Shown in pieces: positions 6,386 through 13,975 of a DNA stretch of 39,019 nucleotides. Within the stretch, counting starts at the first letter, position 1. Each line of letters opens with the position of its first letter. Source of the DNA: Solirubrobacterales bacterium (GTDB taxonomy: Bacteria; Actinomycetota; Thermoleophilia; Solirubrobacterales; Solirubrobacteraceae); assembly GCA_027315255.1 (NCBI GenBank), contig DAHUYL010000223.1, positions 1 through 39,019 of the forward strand, in the 5' to 3' direction. The notes beneath the pieces were generated by a model that worked only from the letters and a program-made list of their open reading frames with translations, had not been told where the DNA came from and did no database searches. The translations under genes and the position numbers were made by a program.

Positions 6386-7648
6386 TCAGCGTGCCGGCGC
6401 GGGGCGGGCTCGGCGCTCGAATGCGAGCGCCATCCCGATCCGCTCGCCGGTCGGCGGGTGCGACGCCACCATCCGGGCGAGCCGGGGAGGGTCGACGTCG
6501 GCGACATTCTGAACCGCGACCGCTCGCTCGAACTGGGCGAACGCCTGCGCTGCGCCGGTCAGCTCGAGCGACAGCGCGTCCGCGCGCAGCTCGACCCGCC
6601 GCGAGAGGCGGGCGCCCAGCAGTCCGACCGGCAGCGAGACGATCGCCAGCGACAGCGCGACTGCGGGCAGCGCCCCGGCGCTGCCGCGCTCCTCGGTCAG
6701 CGTCCAGCCGAGCTGCTGGACGGCGAGCGCCGCTGCCGGTGCGCTCAGGGCGGCGAACGCGACGCTGCGCAGCACGTCCCGGTGGCGGACGTGCGCCAGC
6801 TCGTGGGCGACGACTACCCGGACCTGATCCCTGTCGTAGCGGTCGAGCAGCGTGTCGAACAGGACGACCCGCTTGGTCGGGCCGAGGCCGGTCACGTAGG
6901 CGTTCGCCGCGGTCGTGCGACGGCTCGCGTCGACGGCGTAGACCTCGCCGACACGGACGCCGGCTGCGGCGGCGAGCGCCAGCACGTCGTCGCGGGTCTG
7001 GCCTTCCGGCAGTGGCGTGAAGTCGCTGAACACCGGGTCGAGCACGACCGGCGCGAGCGTCGCGAGCGCTGCGCCGAACGCGACCGACCCACCCGCCGCC
7101 GCCAGCCACCAGCCGCGCGGCCAGCGTCGCATCGCGTACACGACTGCGGCGCCGCCCGCGCCTGCGAGCACGCCCTGGATCGCGGTCGCCTTGGCCAGGT
7201 CGGCGCCCCAGCCGCGCCAAGATTGGGTGACGAGGCCGACCGCGAGCGCGCGCCGCCGCGCCAGCGCCGCGAGCGGCAGCCCCGGAAGCGACAGCGTCAC
7301 TGCCAGCCCCGAGCCCGTCAGTGCGCCGGCCAGCGTCGCGCGGGCGACGGTGCTCGCGCCCGCGACGGGGCGCGACCGCCGCCGGGCGACGAGCGTCGCC
7401 AGCGCGGCGAGATCGAGCGCTCCCCGCGCGAGCCCGAGCGCGATCTGAGGACGCGCGAAGCGGGCTCCACGCCGCATCTCATCGGCCGTGAAGTGGTCCA
7501 GAAGTCGCACCTGCTCGAGCTCGGGCAGGGGAGTGCGCGGGGACAGCAACCGCACGGCCAGCTCGCTGCTCGCGACCAGGAGCGACAGCGACCCGACCGC
7601 TCGCGTGGCGCCGGCACCGCGTGGCGAGACTGCCTGCGACCGCCGCAC
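6386..7648 (-). CDS. M48 family membrane zinc metalloprotease (Ste24/CAAX protease-like)
   Basis: The protein has 420 residues from a GTG. An N-terminal region with several hydrophobic helices includes HFTADEMRRGARFARPQIALG, which resembles the M48 N-terminal domain of Ste24 proteases. Then FSDFTPLPEGQTRDDVLALA and TAANAYVTGLGPTKRVVLFDTLL lead to the zinc site VVAHELAHVRHRDV (HExxH at about 282-286). The downstream glutamate ligand lies in VELRADALSLELTG. The family degrades misfolded membrane proteins or processes CAAX peptides. In bacteria without prenylated CAAX proteins, membrane quality control is the more likely role. It is divergent from the phosphoesterase with 17 bases between starts. 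Confidence 0.88.
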   Translation of the reverse strand: MRRSQAVSPRGAGATRAVGSLSLLVASSELAVRLLSPRTPLPELEQVRLLDHFTADEMRRGARFARPQIALGLARGALDLAALATLVARRRSRPVAGASTVARATLAGALTGSGLAVTLSLPGLPLAALARRRALAVGLVTQSWRGWGADLAKATAIQGVLAGAGGAAVVYAMRRWPRGWWLAAAGGSVAFGAALATLAPVVLDPVFSDFTPLPEGQTRDDVLALAAAAGVRVGEVYAVDASRRTTAANAYVTGLGPTKRVVLFDTLLDRYDRDQVRVVVAHELAHVRHRDVLRSVAFAALSAPAAALAVQQLGWTLTEERGSAGALPAVALSLAIVSLPVGLLGARLSRRVELRADALSLELTGAAQAFAQFERAVAVQNVADVDPPRLARMVASHPPTGERIGMALAFERRARPAPAR

Positions 7649-7665
7649 AAGGGAGACTGTACGGC

Positions 7666-8397
7666 GTGCGGGTCGCGGTCGTCTCCGACATACACGGCAA
7701 CCGGCACGCGTTCGAGGCCGTGCTCGAGGCGGTCACGGCGGCCGAATGCGAGGAGCTCTGGTGTCTCGGCGACCTCGTCGGCTACGGTGCGGAGCCAGAT
7801 GAGTGCGTGGACCTGGCGCGGGAGCACTGCGCGGTCTGCCTGGCCGGCAACCACGACCTCGGCGTCACCGGCGAGCTCCCGCTCGAGGACTTCTCGCCCG
7901 GCGCCAGGCTCGCCGCCGAGTGGACCGCCGAGGCGATCGCTCCGGAGACGCTCGAGTTCCTCAAGACGCTGCGGCCGATGTGCGAGCAGGAGCCGGCCGG
8001 CCTCTACCACGCGAGTCCGCGCGACCCGATCTGGGAATACGTGCTCTCACCGTTGCAGGCCGACCTCTGCCTCGACGTTCAGGCCCGGCGCGTCTGCCTG
8101 GTCGGCCATTCGCACATCGCGCTCTCGTTCTGCCGGCACGAGGGCAGCACGGCGACGGGCCAGACACGCTCCGCCGACGAGCTGCTCGACGTGTCGGACG
8201 GCGAATGGTTGCTGAACCCGGGCAGCGTCGGGCAACCGCGCGATGGGGACCGGCGTGCGGCCTGGCTCGAGCTGGACCTCGAAAGATGGTCGGCGGCCTA
8301 TCGGCGGACCGAGTACGACGTCGCCGGTGCCGCGGCGGCGATCCGCGCGGCCCGGCTGCCCGACTCGCTGGCCGAAAGGCTCAAGTACGGGCAGTGA
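7666..8397 (+). CDS. Metallophosphoesterase (YfcE/MJ0936-like calcineurin fold)
   Basis: The protein has 243 residues. The metal-binding motifs appear in the canonical order: VVSDIHGNRHAFEAVL (DxH), CLGDLVGYGAEPDECVD (GDxxxYG), LAGNHDLGVTG (GNHD), and later CLVGHSHIALSF (GHxH) with LLNPGSVGQPRD. This is the small MJ0936/YfcE-type group, which hydrolyses phosphodiesters; the substrate is unknown. The GTG at 7666 is chosen because it places DIHGN at the usual distance from the N terminus and follows a GGGAG ribosome-binding site; the frame remains open to 7621. A weak hairpin (CACCGG/CCGGTG, 8406-8429) lies downstream. Confidence 0.88.
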   Translation: MRVAVVSDIHGNRHAFEAVLEAVTAAECEELWCLGDLVGYGAEPDECVDLAREHCAVCLAGNHDLGVTGELPLEDFSPGARLAAEWTAEAIAPETLEFLKTLRPMCEQEPAGLYHASPRDPIWEYVLSPLQADLCLDVQARRVCLVGHSHIALSFCRHEGSTATGQTRSADELLDVSDGEWLLNPGSVGQPRDGDRRAAWLELDLERWSAAYRRTEYDVAGAAAAIRAARLPDSLAERLKYGQ

Positions 8398-8494
8398 ATT
8401 GCGCTCACCGGACGCGCACGCGGCCGGTGCCGTAGCTGCAAGTGCTGTCCCCAGCCCGCCGCCTGCCGGCCCAGTCTCTAAAGTCAAGGAGCCG

Positions 8495-9184
8495 ATGCGG
8501 CTTGCAAACACGGCATTCGTGGCCGGCGGAGCCGGCTTCGCCGTCGCGGCTCTGGTCGGCTGCGGCAGCGGCGGCACGCTGCTCTCCGCCAATCAGGCGA
8601 GCATGCTGAACGCCAAGCTGGCCCTGGCGTCACAGGCGCTGAACGCCGGTCAGTGCCAGGCTGCGACGAGCGCTCTGCAGAGCTTCCAGGCGTCGGTCAA
8701 CAGCCTCGGTTCGGTCGATGGCAGGCTCGTCTCGAACCTCAACCAGGGCGCCAGCACGGTCGCGCAGCTCGCCGCCACGGCGTGCGGAGCCAGTTCCACC
8801 GAGACGGCAACCACGCCGGCGACGACCACGCCACGCCGCAAGACGAGGACGTCGACGGTGACGACGCCGACGACCACCACGGCGACCGTGACCACGACCA
8901 CGACCACCCCGACGACGACCACGCCGACCACGCCGACGGAGACGTCGACGACGGGCGGCACCGGCTTGCCGGGCACCGGCACCGACACTTCCACCCTGAC
9001 GACGCCGACCACGACGACCTCGACCACGGGAACCACGGGAACCACGGGAACGACGACCACCGCCACCACTCCGACCACGCCGACGACGACGACTTCGGGG
9101 GGGAGTGGCCTGCCCGGCGAGACGACGACGACGTCGACTAGCAGCGGCGGGCTTCCGACCGGCGGCGGAGGCATCGGCGGGTGA
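8495..9184 (+). CDS. Thr-rich lipoprotein of unknown function
   Basis: The protein has 229 residues. A lipoprotein signal peptide ends in the lipobox LVGC (ALVGCGSGG). A helical domain of about 75 residues follows, with two cysteines (NAGQCQAAT and AATACGASS) that could form a disulfide. The last 120 residues are an extended low-complexity Thr/Pro/Gly tract, probably a cell-wall-spanning stalk that may be glycosylated. A strong AAGGAG site precedes the ATG. The last four bases (GTGA) are shared with the start of the PknB-like kinase, so the two are co-translated; a role as the extracytoplasmic partner of the kinase is an inference. Confidence 0.75.
   Translation: MRLANTAFVAGGAGFAVAALVGCGSGGTLLSANQASMLNAKLALASQALNAGQCQAATSALQSFQASVNSLGSVDGRLVSNLNQGASTVAQLAATACGASSTETATTPATTTPRRKTRTSTVTTPTTTTATVTTTTTTPTTTTPTTPTETSTTGGTGLPGTGTDTSTLTTPTTTTSTTGTTGTTGTTTTATTPTTPTTTTSGGSGLPGETTTTSTSSGGLPTGGGGIGG
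9023..9049 (+). repeat. Three perfect 9-bp tandem copies (ACCACGGGA) inside the lipoprotein gene
   Basis: The unit encodes Thr-Thr-Gly and preserves the frame, so slippage would lengthen or shorten the Thr-rich stalk by three residues per unit without breaking the gene. Confidence 0.85.
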
Positions 9185-10491
9185 CGGCAGCGTCGATGAT
9201 CGCGGGGCGCTACCGGATCGAGGGCCGCCTCGGCGTCGGCGGGATGTCGACCGTGCTGCTCGCGTTCGACGAGCGGCTCGAGCGCCACGTCGCGGTCAAG
9301 CTGCTCGCCGAGCACCTCGCCGACGACCCGGCGTTCGTCGCCCGGTTCCGCCGCGAGGCGCAGGCCGCCGCGCGCCTCGTGCATCCGAACATCGTCCAGG
9401 TGTTCGATTTCGGCTTCGACGACCGCGCCCACCAGCACTTCATCGTGATGGAGCACGTCGCGGGCCACTCGTGTGCCGAGCTGCTTCGCGATCGCGGCCA
9501 CCTCGACGTCGAGCAGGCGGTCGACATCGTCCGCCAGGCGTGCCGCGGCCTCGACTACGCCCATCGCAACCGCGTGGTGCACCGCGACGTCAAGCCGGGG
9601 AACCTGCTCGTGTCCGATACCGACGTGGTCAAGCTGGCCGACTTCGGGATCGCCCGCGCGACCGACCAGTCGAGCATCACCCAGGTCGGCTCGGTGCTCG
9701 GCACCGCCGCCTATCTTGCGCCCGAGCAGGCGCGCGGGGAGGAGGCCGGACCGCGCGCCGACCTGTACTCGCTCGGGGTCGTCGCCTACCAGCTGCTGTC
9801 CGGCAGGCTTCCCTACGAGGCAAGCTCCCTGTCGGAGCTCGCCCTCAAGCAGCAGCGAGGCTCGCCGCCGCCACTGCAGCGGCTGAACCCGATGGTTCCC
9901 GCGGGCGTTGCCGAGTCGATCGCGTCGGCGCTCGCGATCGAGCCCGAGGACCGACCCGCGACCGCGCTCGAGCTGGCCGATGCGATCCATGCCGGCGAGG
10001 AGGGGATCTCGCCTCGCCGGACCTCTCCGACGCGACGACTGGCCGACACCGACGCTACGCGCGCGCTGGCACCGCGTGAGCCCCGGACGGCTGCAACCCG
10101 GGCGCTGCGCCCGCGCGATCCGGTCCGGACGGCGGCCGCGCGCAGGGCCGACCAGCCGGACTCGCGCGCCGCCGCTCCGCGCAACGCCTCACGCCAGCAG
10201 GCCGCGCTCGCGCCGGCTTCGCGGGCGACTCCCGCTCGACGGTCGAGCGCGCCGGCGGCGCCCGGTTCACGCGGGCCCGGCTCGGGCTCCGCGCGGCGCG
10301 GCCGGCGGATCGTCCGACGGCTCGTCGCGCTGCTGATGCTCGCACTCGTGTTCATCGCCGCCGTGGTCGTCGCGGTCGTGATCGCCACCAGCACCTCGAA
10401 CTCCGTCGTGCACCTGCGCAAGGTCGTCGCCCACGACGCGCAGAGCGCGATCCGATCGCTCGAGAGCCTGATCGGGGCCAATACCAAGTAG
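9181..10491 (+). CDS. PknB-like transmembrane Ser/Thr protein kinase
   Basis: The protein has 436 residues. The kinase domain spans about 8-270. It has the glycine loop LGVGGMSTV (17-25), the ATP lysine in HVAVKLL (Lys40), the catalytic loop HRDVKPGN (134-141), DFG at 154-156 and the activation segment SVLGTAAYLAPEQ. A 100-residue basic Ala/Arg/Pro linker contains the repeated motif ATRAL (DATRAL, AATRAL), reminiscent of Thr sites bound by FHA domains. One transmembrane helix at about 380-402 is followed by a short external tail of about 34 residues that lacks PASTA repeats. It is translationally coupled to the Thr-rich lipoprotein. The external signal is unknown. Confidence 0.92.
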   Translation: MTAASMIAGRYRIEGRLGVGGMSTVLLAFDERLERHVAVKLLAEHLADDPAFVARFRREAQAAARLVHPNIVQVFDFGFDDRAHQHFIVMEHVAGHSCAELLRDRGHLDVEQAVDIVRQACRGLDYAHRNRVVHRDVKPGNLLVSDTDVVKLADFGIARATDQSSITQVGSVLGTAAYLAPEQARGEEAGPRADLYSLGVVAYQLLSGRLPYEASSLSELALKQQRGSPPPLQRLNPMVPAGVAESIASALAIEPEDRPATALELADAIHAGEEGISPRRTSPTRRLADTDATRALAPREPRTAATRALRPRDPVRTAAARRADQPDSRAAAPRNASRQQAALAPASRATPARRSSAPAAPGSRGPGSGSARRGRRIVRRLVALLMLALVFIAAVVVAVVIATSTSNSVVHLRKVVAHDAQSAIRSLESLIGANTK

Positions 10492-10509
10492 CGAGGGTGC
10501 GATGCACGC

Positions 10510-10539
10510 GGGAGGGCGGGCTGGTGTGCCCGCCCTCCC
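10510..10539. terminator. Bidirectional terminator between the kinase and hsp20
   Basis: A perfect 12-base stem (GGGAGGGCGGGC / GCCCGCCCTCCC) with the 6-base loop TGGTGT lies 18 bases after the kinase stop and 31 bases beyond the convergent hsp20 stop. No long T tract follows, as is common in actinobacteria. Confidence 0.7.
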
Positions 10540-10570
10540 GATCTTGCGGCAGCTCGAAGCGGGTCAGCCG

Positions 10571-11083
10571 CTAGGCGACGCCCGCGACCTGCTCGGCGCC
10601 GGCCCCCACCGCCGGCGTGTCCGCGTCGACGGTGCCACCGACGTTGATTGCGATCCGCTGTGGCTTGCGGGCCGCCGGCTTCGGGACGTGGATCTCGAGC
10701 ACGCTGCGGTCGAAGCTCGCGCGGACCTCCTGGGCGTCGACGCCCTCGGGCAGCGTCAGCGAGCGCGAGAACGCGCCGAATGCCCGCTCGATCCGGTGGT
10801 AGCCCTCGCGGCGCTCCTCGTGCTCGGTCTTGCGCTCACCGGAGATCGTCAGCACGCGGTCCTCGACCTCGATCTTGACGTCTTCCTCCTTGATTCCGGG
10901 AAGGTCGGCGCGCAGGACGAACTCCGACTCGCCCTCCACTAGGTCCATCGCGGGGACCCAGCGCGGTGCAACCGTGCCGCGGAAGGTCGCGGTCGGCGTG
11001 TCGAGCAGCGTGTTGAACAGGCGATTGATCTCGCTCTGGACGGACTGGAGCTCGCGCGCGGGCTCCCAGCGAATTAGTGCCAT
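10571..11083 (-). CDS. Small heat shock protein, Hsp20 family (copy 1)
   Basis: The protein has 170 residues. The N-terminal arm MALIRWEPARELQSVQSEIN is followed by an alpha-crystallin domain (WVPAMDLVEGESEFVLRADLPG to the VLEIHVPKP strand). It holds ADLPGIKEEDVKIEVEDRVL and ISGERKTEHEERREGYHRIERAFGAFSRSLTLPEGVD, the family's conserved core. It acts as an ATP-independent holdase for unfolding proteins. The ATG at 11083 has a perfect AGGAGG site 8 bases upstream; an in-frame ATG 27 bases further upstream has no such site. A consensus sigma-70-type promoter and a HAIR-like element lie directly upstream. The C-terminal tail is longer than usual and Ala/Gly-rich. A second hsp20 is at 32404. Confidence 0.93.
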   Translation of the reverse strand: MALIRWEPARELQSVQSEINRLFNTLLDTPTATFRGTVAPRWVPAMDLVEGESEFVLRADLPGIKEEDVKIEVEDRVLTISGERKTEHEERREGYHRIERAFGAFSRSLTLPEGVDAQEVRASFDRSVLEIHVPKPAARKPQRIAINVGGTVDADTPAVGAGAEQVAGVA

Positions 11084-11122
11084 CTTGGTACCTCCTGAAT
11101 CAAACTTCACGTTGCGGGACGG

Positions 11123-11151
11123 ACTATAAAATCTAAGTCCGTACTTGTCAA
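11123..11151 (-). promoter_or_regulatory. Sigma-70-type promoter of hsp20 copy 1
   Basis: On the minus strand TTGACA (11151-11146) and TATAGT (11128-11123) are separated by 17 bases, a near-perfect consensus. This is unusual in such a GC-rich region. The -35 is 7 bases from the tgt stop codon. A 6-base inverted repeat (CGGACT/AGTCCG, 11120-11141) brackets the -10. Confidence 0.75.
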
Positions 11152-11152
11152 G
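11132..11152 (-). promoter_or_regulatory. HAIR-like operator at hsp20 copy 1
   Basis: On the minus strand CTTGACA, 7 bases, then ACTTAGA. The spacing equals that of the HspR operator HAIR (CTTGAGT-N7-ACTCAAG), and the left half overlaps the -35. The same half-site and spacing occur before lon (24594) and hsp20 copy 2 (32336). Confidence 0.5.
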
Positions 11153-11158
11153 TTTAGC

Positions 11159-12367
11159 TCAGGACGCGGCGATTGCCACCCCGGGGGCGGCGCCGGACCG
11201 CAGCGCCGCTGCGACCTCGCCCAGCCGGCCGGCGTCGATCGCGGCCCGCAGGTCGGACATCAGCCGCGCCAGGAATGCGAGGTTGTGCAGCGTCAGCAGG
11301 CGGGCGCCGGTGAGCTCGCGGGCGCGATGGGCGTAGTGCAGGTACCCCCGCGTGAAGCCGGCCGTGCAGCAAGGGCAGGGGCAGCCGTCGAGCACCGGCT
11401 CGCGTGAGCCCCGCCACTGCGCCTTGGCGAGATCGACGCGCCAGCGCCCGGCCGGATCCGGCACGAGCGCCACGCCGTGCCGCGCGAGTCGGGTCGGGAC
11501 GGCGCAGTCGAACGTGTCGATCCCGAGCTCGACGCCGGCGATCAGGTCGTCGACTTCGCCGATCCCCAGCAGGTGGCGGGGGCGGTCGGGGCAGACGCGC
11601 TCGAGCGCGGCCGTGGCCCAACCCACGACCTCGTGCATCTGGGGCTTGTCGCGCCCGAGCGTGCCGCCGATCGCGACTCCGGGGCAGCCCGAGGCGGCGA
11701 CCGCCTCGGCCGAGGCGGCCCGCAGGTCCTGCTCGATCCCGCCCTGGACGATCCCGTACACGCGCTGGCCGGCCGGGCCGTGCCGCGCATGCCATGTCAG
11801 GCAGCGCTCGAGCCAGCGGTGCGTGCGCTCGGTCGAGCGGGCCGTGTACTCGCGGGTGACGTGGAACGGCGTGCATTCGTCGAGCACGAGCGCGATGTCG
11901 GAGCGCAGCGCCGCCTGGACCGCCATCGAGGTCTCGGGCGACAGGAAGCGGACGCCGCCGTCGAGATAGGAGCGAAAGCGGACGCCCTCCTCGCCGATCC
12001 CGAGGATCGAGCCCGACGTCTGGCCGCTGCGGCGCCGGCCCTTGATCTCGTCGGCGACGCCGCCGTGGCCCAGGGAGAACACCTGGAATCCGCCGGAGTC
12101 CGTGATGATCGGCGCCGGCCAGCGCATGAACTCGTGCAGCCCGCCGTAGGCGTCGACGAGCTCGGGTCCGGGCGCGAGCAGCAGGTGGAAGGTGTTGCCG
12201 AGGATCATCTCGTAGCCGAGCGCGGCGACGTCGCGCGGCTCGAGCGTCTTCACCGCCCCTCGCGTCGCGAGCGGGACGAAGGCGGGCGTCCGCACGTCGC
12301 CGTGGGCCAGCCGCAGCGTGCCGCTGCGCGCCCGCGAGCCGCGGTCGCGGCTGTGGATCTCGAACAT
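11159..12367 (-). CDS. tgt: tRNA-guanine transglycosylase
   Basis: The protein has 402 residues. It exchanges guanine-34 of tRNAs with GUN anticodons for the queuosine precursor. The fold motifs are all present: TPAFVPLATRGAVKTL, GNTFHL, the catalytic-base region ITDSGGFQVFSLG, the insertion loop FRSYLDGG, GIVQGGIEQDLR, GIGEVDDLIAGVELGIDTFDCAVPTR with the nucleophilic Asp, and the zinc site CPCPCC with His downstream. The start at 12367 gives the standard N terminus MFEIHSRDRGSRARSG; the frame is open a little further upstream. It reads toward hsp20 with 75 bases between, but hsp20 has its own strong promoter. Confidence 0.93.
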   Translation of the reverse strand: MFEIHSRDRGSRARSGTLRLAHGDVRTPAFVPLATRGAVKTLEPRDVAALGYEMILGNTFHLLLAPGPELVDAYGGLHEFMRWPAPIITDSGGFQVFSLGHGGVADEIKGRRRSGQTSGSILGIGEEGVRFRSYLDGGVRFLSPETSMAVQAALRSDIALVLDECTPFHVTREYTARSTERTHRWLERCLTWHARHGPAGQRVYGIVQGGIEQDLRAASAEAVAASGCPGVAIGGTLGRDKPQMHEVVGWATAALERVCPDRPRHLLGIGEVDDLIAGVELGIDTFDCAVPTRLARHGVALVPDPAGRWRVDLAKAQWRGSREPVLDGCPCPCCTAGFTRGYLHYAHRARELTGARLLTLHNLAFLARLMSDLRAAIDAGRLGEVAAALRSGAAPGVAIAAS

Positions 12368-12461
12368 GCGCGGCACCCTACTGTGGCCCCGGCCGGCGCT
12401 CGCCCCGTCGCGGGTCCGATGGCCCGCCGGCACGAGCCGGTGTAGCTACGCTCGCACGCCG

Positions 12462-13070
12462 ATGGCTCGATCGACCGGGTTCCGCGCAGGGCTCGCCACC
12501 GGGGCGCTGCTGGCCGCCCTGCCGCTGCTCGCCGCCGGATGTGGCACGACGCCCGGCGCTCAGCGGGCCAGGTCGGGGCGGGCCTTCGCGATCCCGCGGG
12601 GGATCGGACACCTGCGCCGGCGCGCGCCACAGTGGCTGCTGCCCCACGGTCCGCCGGTCGGAACGACCCAGCACACCAGGTCCGAGGGCAGCGCGCTGGC
12701 GGTGACCGTGCAGCGGTTGATCGACCCGTTGAGCGGGTCGGGGGCGGCGCTCCTGCCCGGCTTTCGCGCGGTCGCGATCCTCGTCGAGCTCGCCAACGCG
12801 GGACCGGCGCTGTACGACAGCTCGGCCACCGGCGACTTCAGCGTCCTCGCCTCGCGGGGGCCCGTGATCCCGGTGTTCGTGCCCAGCGGGATCTGCCAGA
12901 CGCCGGTGGAGGACTTCGACAGGTACATGGCCGCCGGTGCTGTCGTGCAGGGGTGCGTCGCGTTCTCGGTTCCCGCCCGTGCCCGGATCATCGCGATCCG
13001 CTTCTCGCCCCACGCGCGCGCCGCCGGCCGGCTGCTCTGGTCGCCGCCAACCGCTCGGCGCGGTCCGTGA
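12462..13070 (+). CDS. Lipoprotein of unknown function with a DUF4352-like domain
   Basis: The protein has 202 residues. A short signal peptide ends in LLAAGC, a lipobox. The exported part contains ALAVTVQRLIDPL, then AILVELANAGPALYDSSATGDFSVLAS and a C-terminal CVAFSVPARARIIAIRFSPH. The sequence 'V.V.L.N.G...Y......F.V' followed by 'G.V.F.VP' resembles the Ig-like DUF4352 domain. Two cysteines (ICQTP, QGCVAF) could pair. No function is known. A possible -10 (TACGCT) lies 9 bases before the ATG; the gene is divergent from tgt with 94 bases between. Confidence 0.8.
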   Translation: MARSTGFRAGLATGALLAALPLLAAGCGTTPGAQRARSGRAFAIPRGIGHLRRRAPQWLLPHGPPVGTTQHTRSEGSALAVTVQRLIDPLSGSGAALLPGFRAVAILVELANAGPALYDSSATGDFSVLASRGPVIPVFVPSGICQTPVEDFDRYMAAGAVVQGCVAFSVPARARIIAIRFSPHARAAGRLLWSPPTARRGP

Positions 13071-13107
13071 ACGCGTCCCGCCCGGCGCAGCGCCGGTTGG
13101 CGGACGC

Positions 13108-13374
13108 CTACCAGGCCTGCTGGCTGGCGCAGTGCGGGCAGGTCACCGCAGTCGAGACAGCGGCCTCGAACACGTACCCGCAGCTGCACTGATAGAAGGC
13201 GACGTCGAGCGGCGGGTCGGCGCGCGCGTGCGGGCCGACGCCGCGGGCGTCGACGGCGGCGACGACCTCTGGACTCGCCGCGGCGATCCCGCGGCCGGGT
13301 CGCCGCCACGGGATCGCGCCACTGCGCGCCCTGGTCCTCTCCAACAGCTTCGTTCCCCTCGACGTTCCGACCAT
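13108..13374 (-). CDS. Small zinc-ribbon protein
   Basis: This is an 88-residue reading frame. Its last 30 residues (FYQCSCGYVFEAAVSTAVTC, then PHCASQQAW) form a rubredoxin/zinc-ribbon knuckle pair, CxCG-N14-CPHC. The first 55 residues are basic and of low complexity. The end QQAW is exposed and may be functional. The convincing part is the C terminus; the true start is uncertain because no clear ribosome-binding site is seen. It converges on the lipoprotein gene with 37 bases between. Confidence 0.65.
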   Translation of the reverse strand: MVGTSRGTKLLERTRARSGAIPWRRPGRGIAAASPEVVAAVDARGVGPHARADPPLDVAFYQCSCGYVFEAAVSTAVTCPHCASQQAW

Positions 13375-13437
13375 CGTGTCCCTGAATCAACGGCAGGTGC
13401 GCGAAATGGTTTCGCCGCAAGCCCTCTTATGGGCCCC

Positions 13438-13455
13438 TGCTAACCCAATGCTAAC
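13438..13455. repeat. Direct repeat TGCTAAC x2 at 11-bp spacing between divergent genes
   Basis: TGCTAAC occurs at 13438-13444 and 13449-13455, one helical turn apart, in the 193-base gap between the zinc-ribbon gene (minus) and ccmE (plus). This phasing is typical of an activator or repressor site, but no regulator can be named. The rest of the gap shows nothing else clear. Confidence 0.35.
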
Positions 13456-13567
13456 AGTGGCTCTCCCGGATGCAGCTGTCCGTGGTTCGCCGCAGCGCGC
13501 CTGCGGCCTTTCCACAACCGCCGACTGGGGAGATGGCGGGCCCGCCTGTGGGAGAATCGGACCGGTC

Positions 13568-13975
13568 ATGGACCCGAGTCGCAAGCGGGCGATCCGCCTG
13601 AGTGTCGCCCTCACGGCAGCGCTGCTGCTGGCGACCTCGCTCATCTACGTGAGCTTCAACGCAGGTCGGGACGAGTTCACCGCGTCGCAGCTGCTGAAGC
13701 GCGCGCAGCCGGGCGGTCAGTACATCCTGGCCGGCACGGTGCTCGATGGCTCGGTCCGCTACGTCGGGGCGAAGCTGTACTTCAGCATCCGCGACCCCAA
13801 GCAGCACGTGGCCGTCCCGGTCAGGTACTCGGGGATCGTGCCCGACCCGTTCGCGGCCGGCCGTGCGGTCCTCGTCAACGTCACGGACGAGCACGGGACG
13901 TTCGTCGGGGAGCCGAACTCGCTGACGACGAAGTGTCCGTCGAAGTACCAGGCCGCGTCGGGCGCCTACAGCTGA
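13568..13975 (+). CDS. ccmE: Cytochrome c heme chaperone CcmE, CxxxY variant
   Basis: The protein has 135 residues. An N-terminal anchor (LSVALTAALLLATSLIYVSF) is followed by the OB-fold heme-chaperone domain: GGQYILAGTVLDGSVRYVG, LYFSIRDPKQHVAVPVRYSGIVPDPFAAGRAVLV. CcmE carries heme covalently from CcmABCD to CcmF. The usual heme-binding HxxxY is replaced by CPSKY near residue 125 (TTKCPSKYQ), the CxxxY form known from Desulfovibrio and some other lineages. Its TGA overlaps the ATG of ccmF by one base, so the two are coupled. Confidence 0.9.
   Translation: MDPSRKRAIRLSVALTAALLLATSLIYVSFNAGRDEFTASQLLKRAQPGGQYILAGTVLDGSVRYVGAKLYFSIRDPKQHVAVPVRYSGIVPDPFAAGRAVLVNVTDEHGTFVGEPNSLTTKCPSKYQAASGAYS

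Noticed and set aside
6458-8215. 585-codon open frame across the M48 protease and phosphoesterase genes
   Set aside because: It runs antisense to one gene and out of frame with the next, and its translation is Arg/Gln-rich and featureless.
8406-8429. CACCGG/CCGGTG hairpin after the phosphoesterase gene
   Set aside because: Six-base stem with a 12-base loop and no T tract; too weak to call a terminator.
8821-9110. Repetitive ACC/ACG tract considered as a CRISPR or satellite array
   Set aside because: It has no spacers and no constant long repeat; it is the coding repeat of a Thr-rich protein stalk, in frame throughout.
8650-9990. 446-codon minus-strand frame opposite the lipoprotein and kinase genes
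   Set aside because: Val/Gly repeats in it are the reverse of the Thr-rich codons. The plus strand has a lipobox and all kinase motifs.
12560-13420. 286-codon minus-strand frame opposite the lipoprotein gene
   Set aside because: It overlaps both the lipoprotein (lipobox, DUF4352-like pattern) and the zinc-ribbon gene in another frame, and has no motifs of its own.
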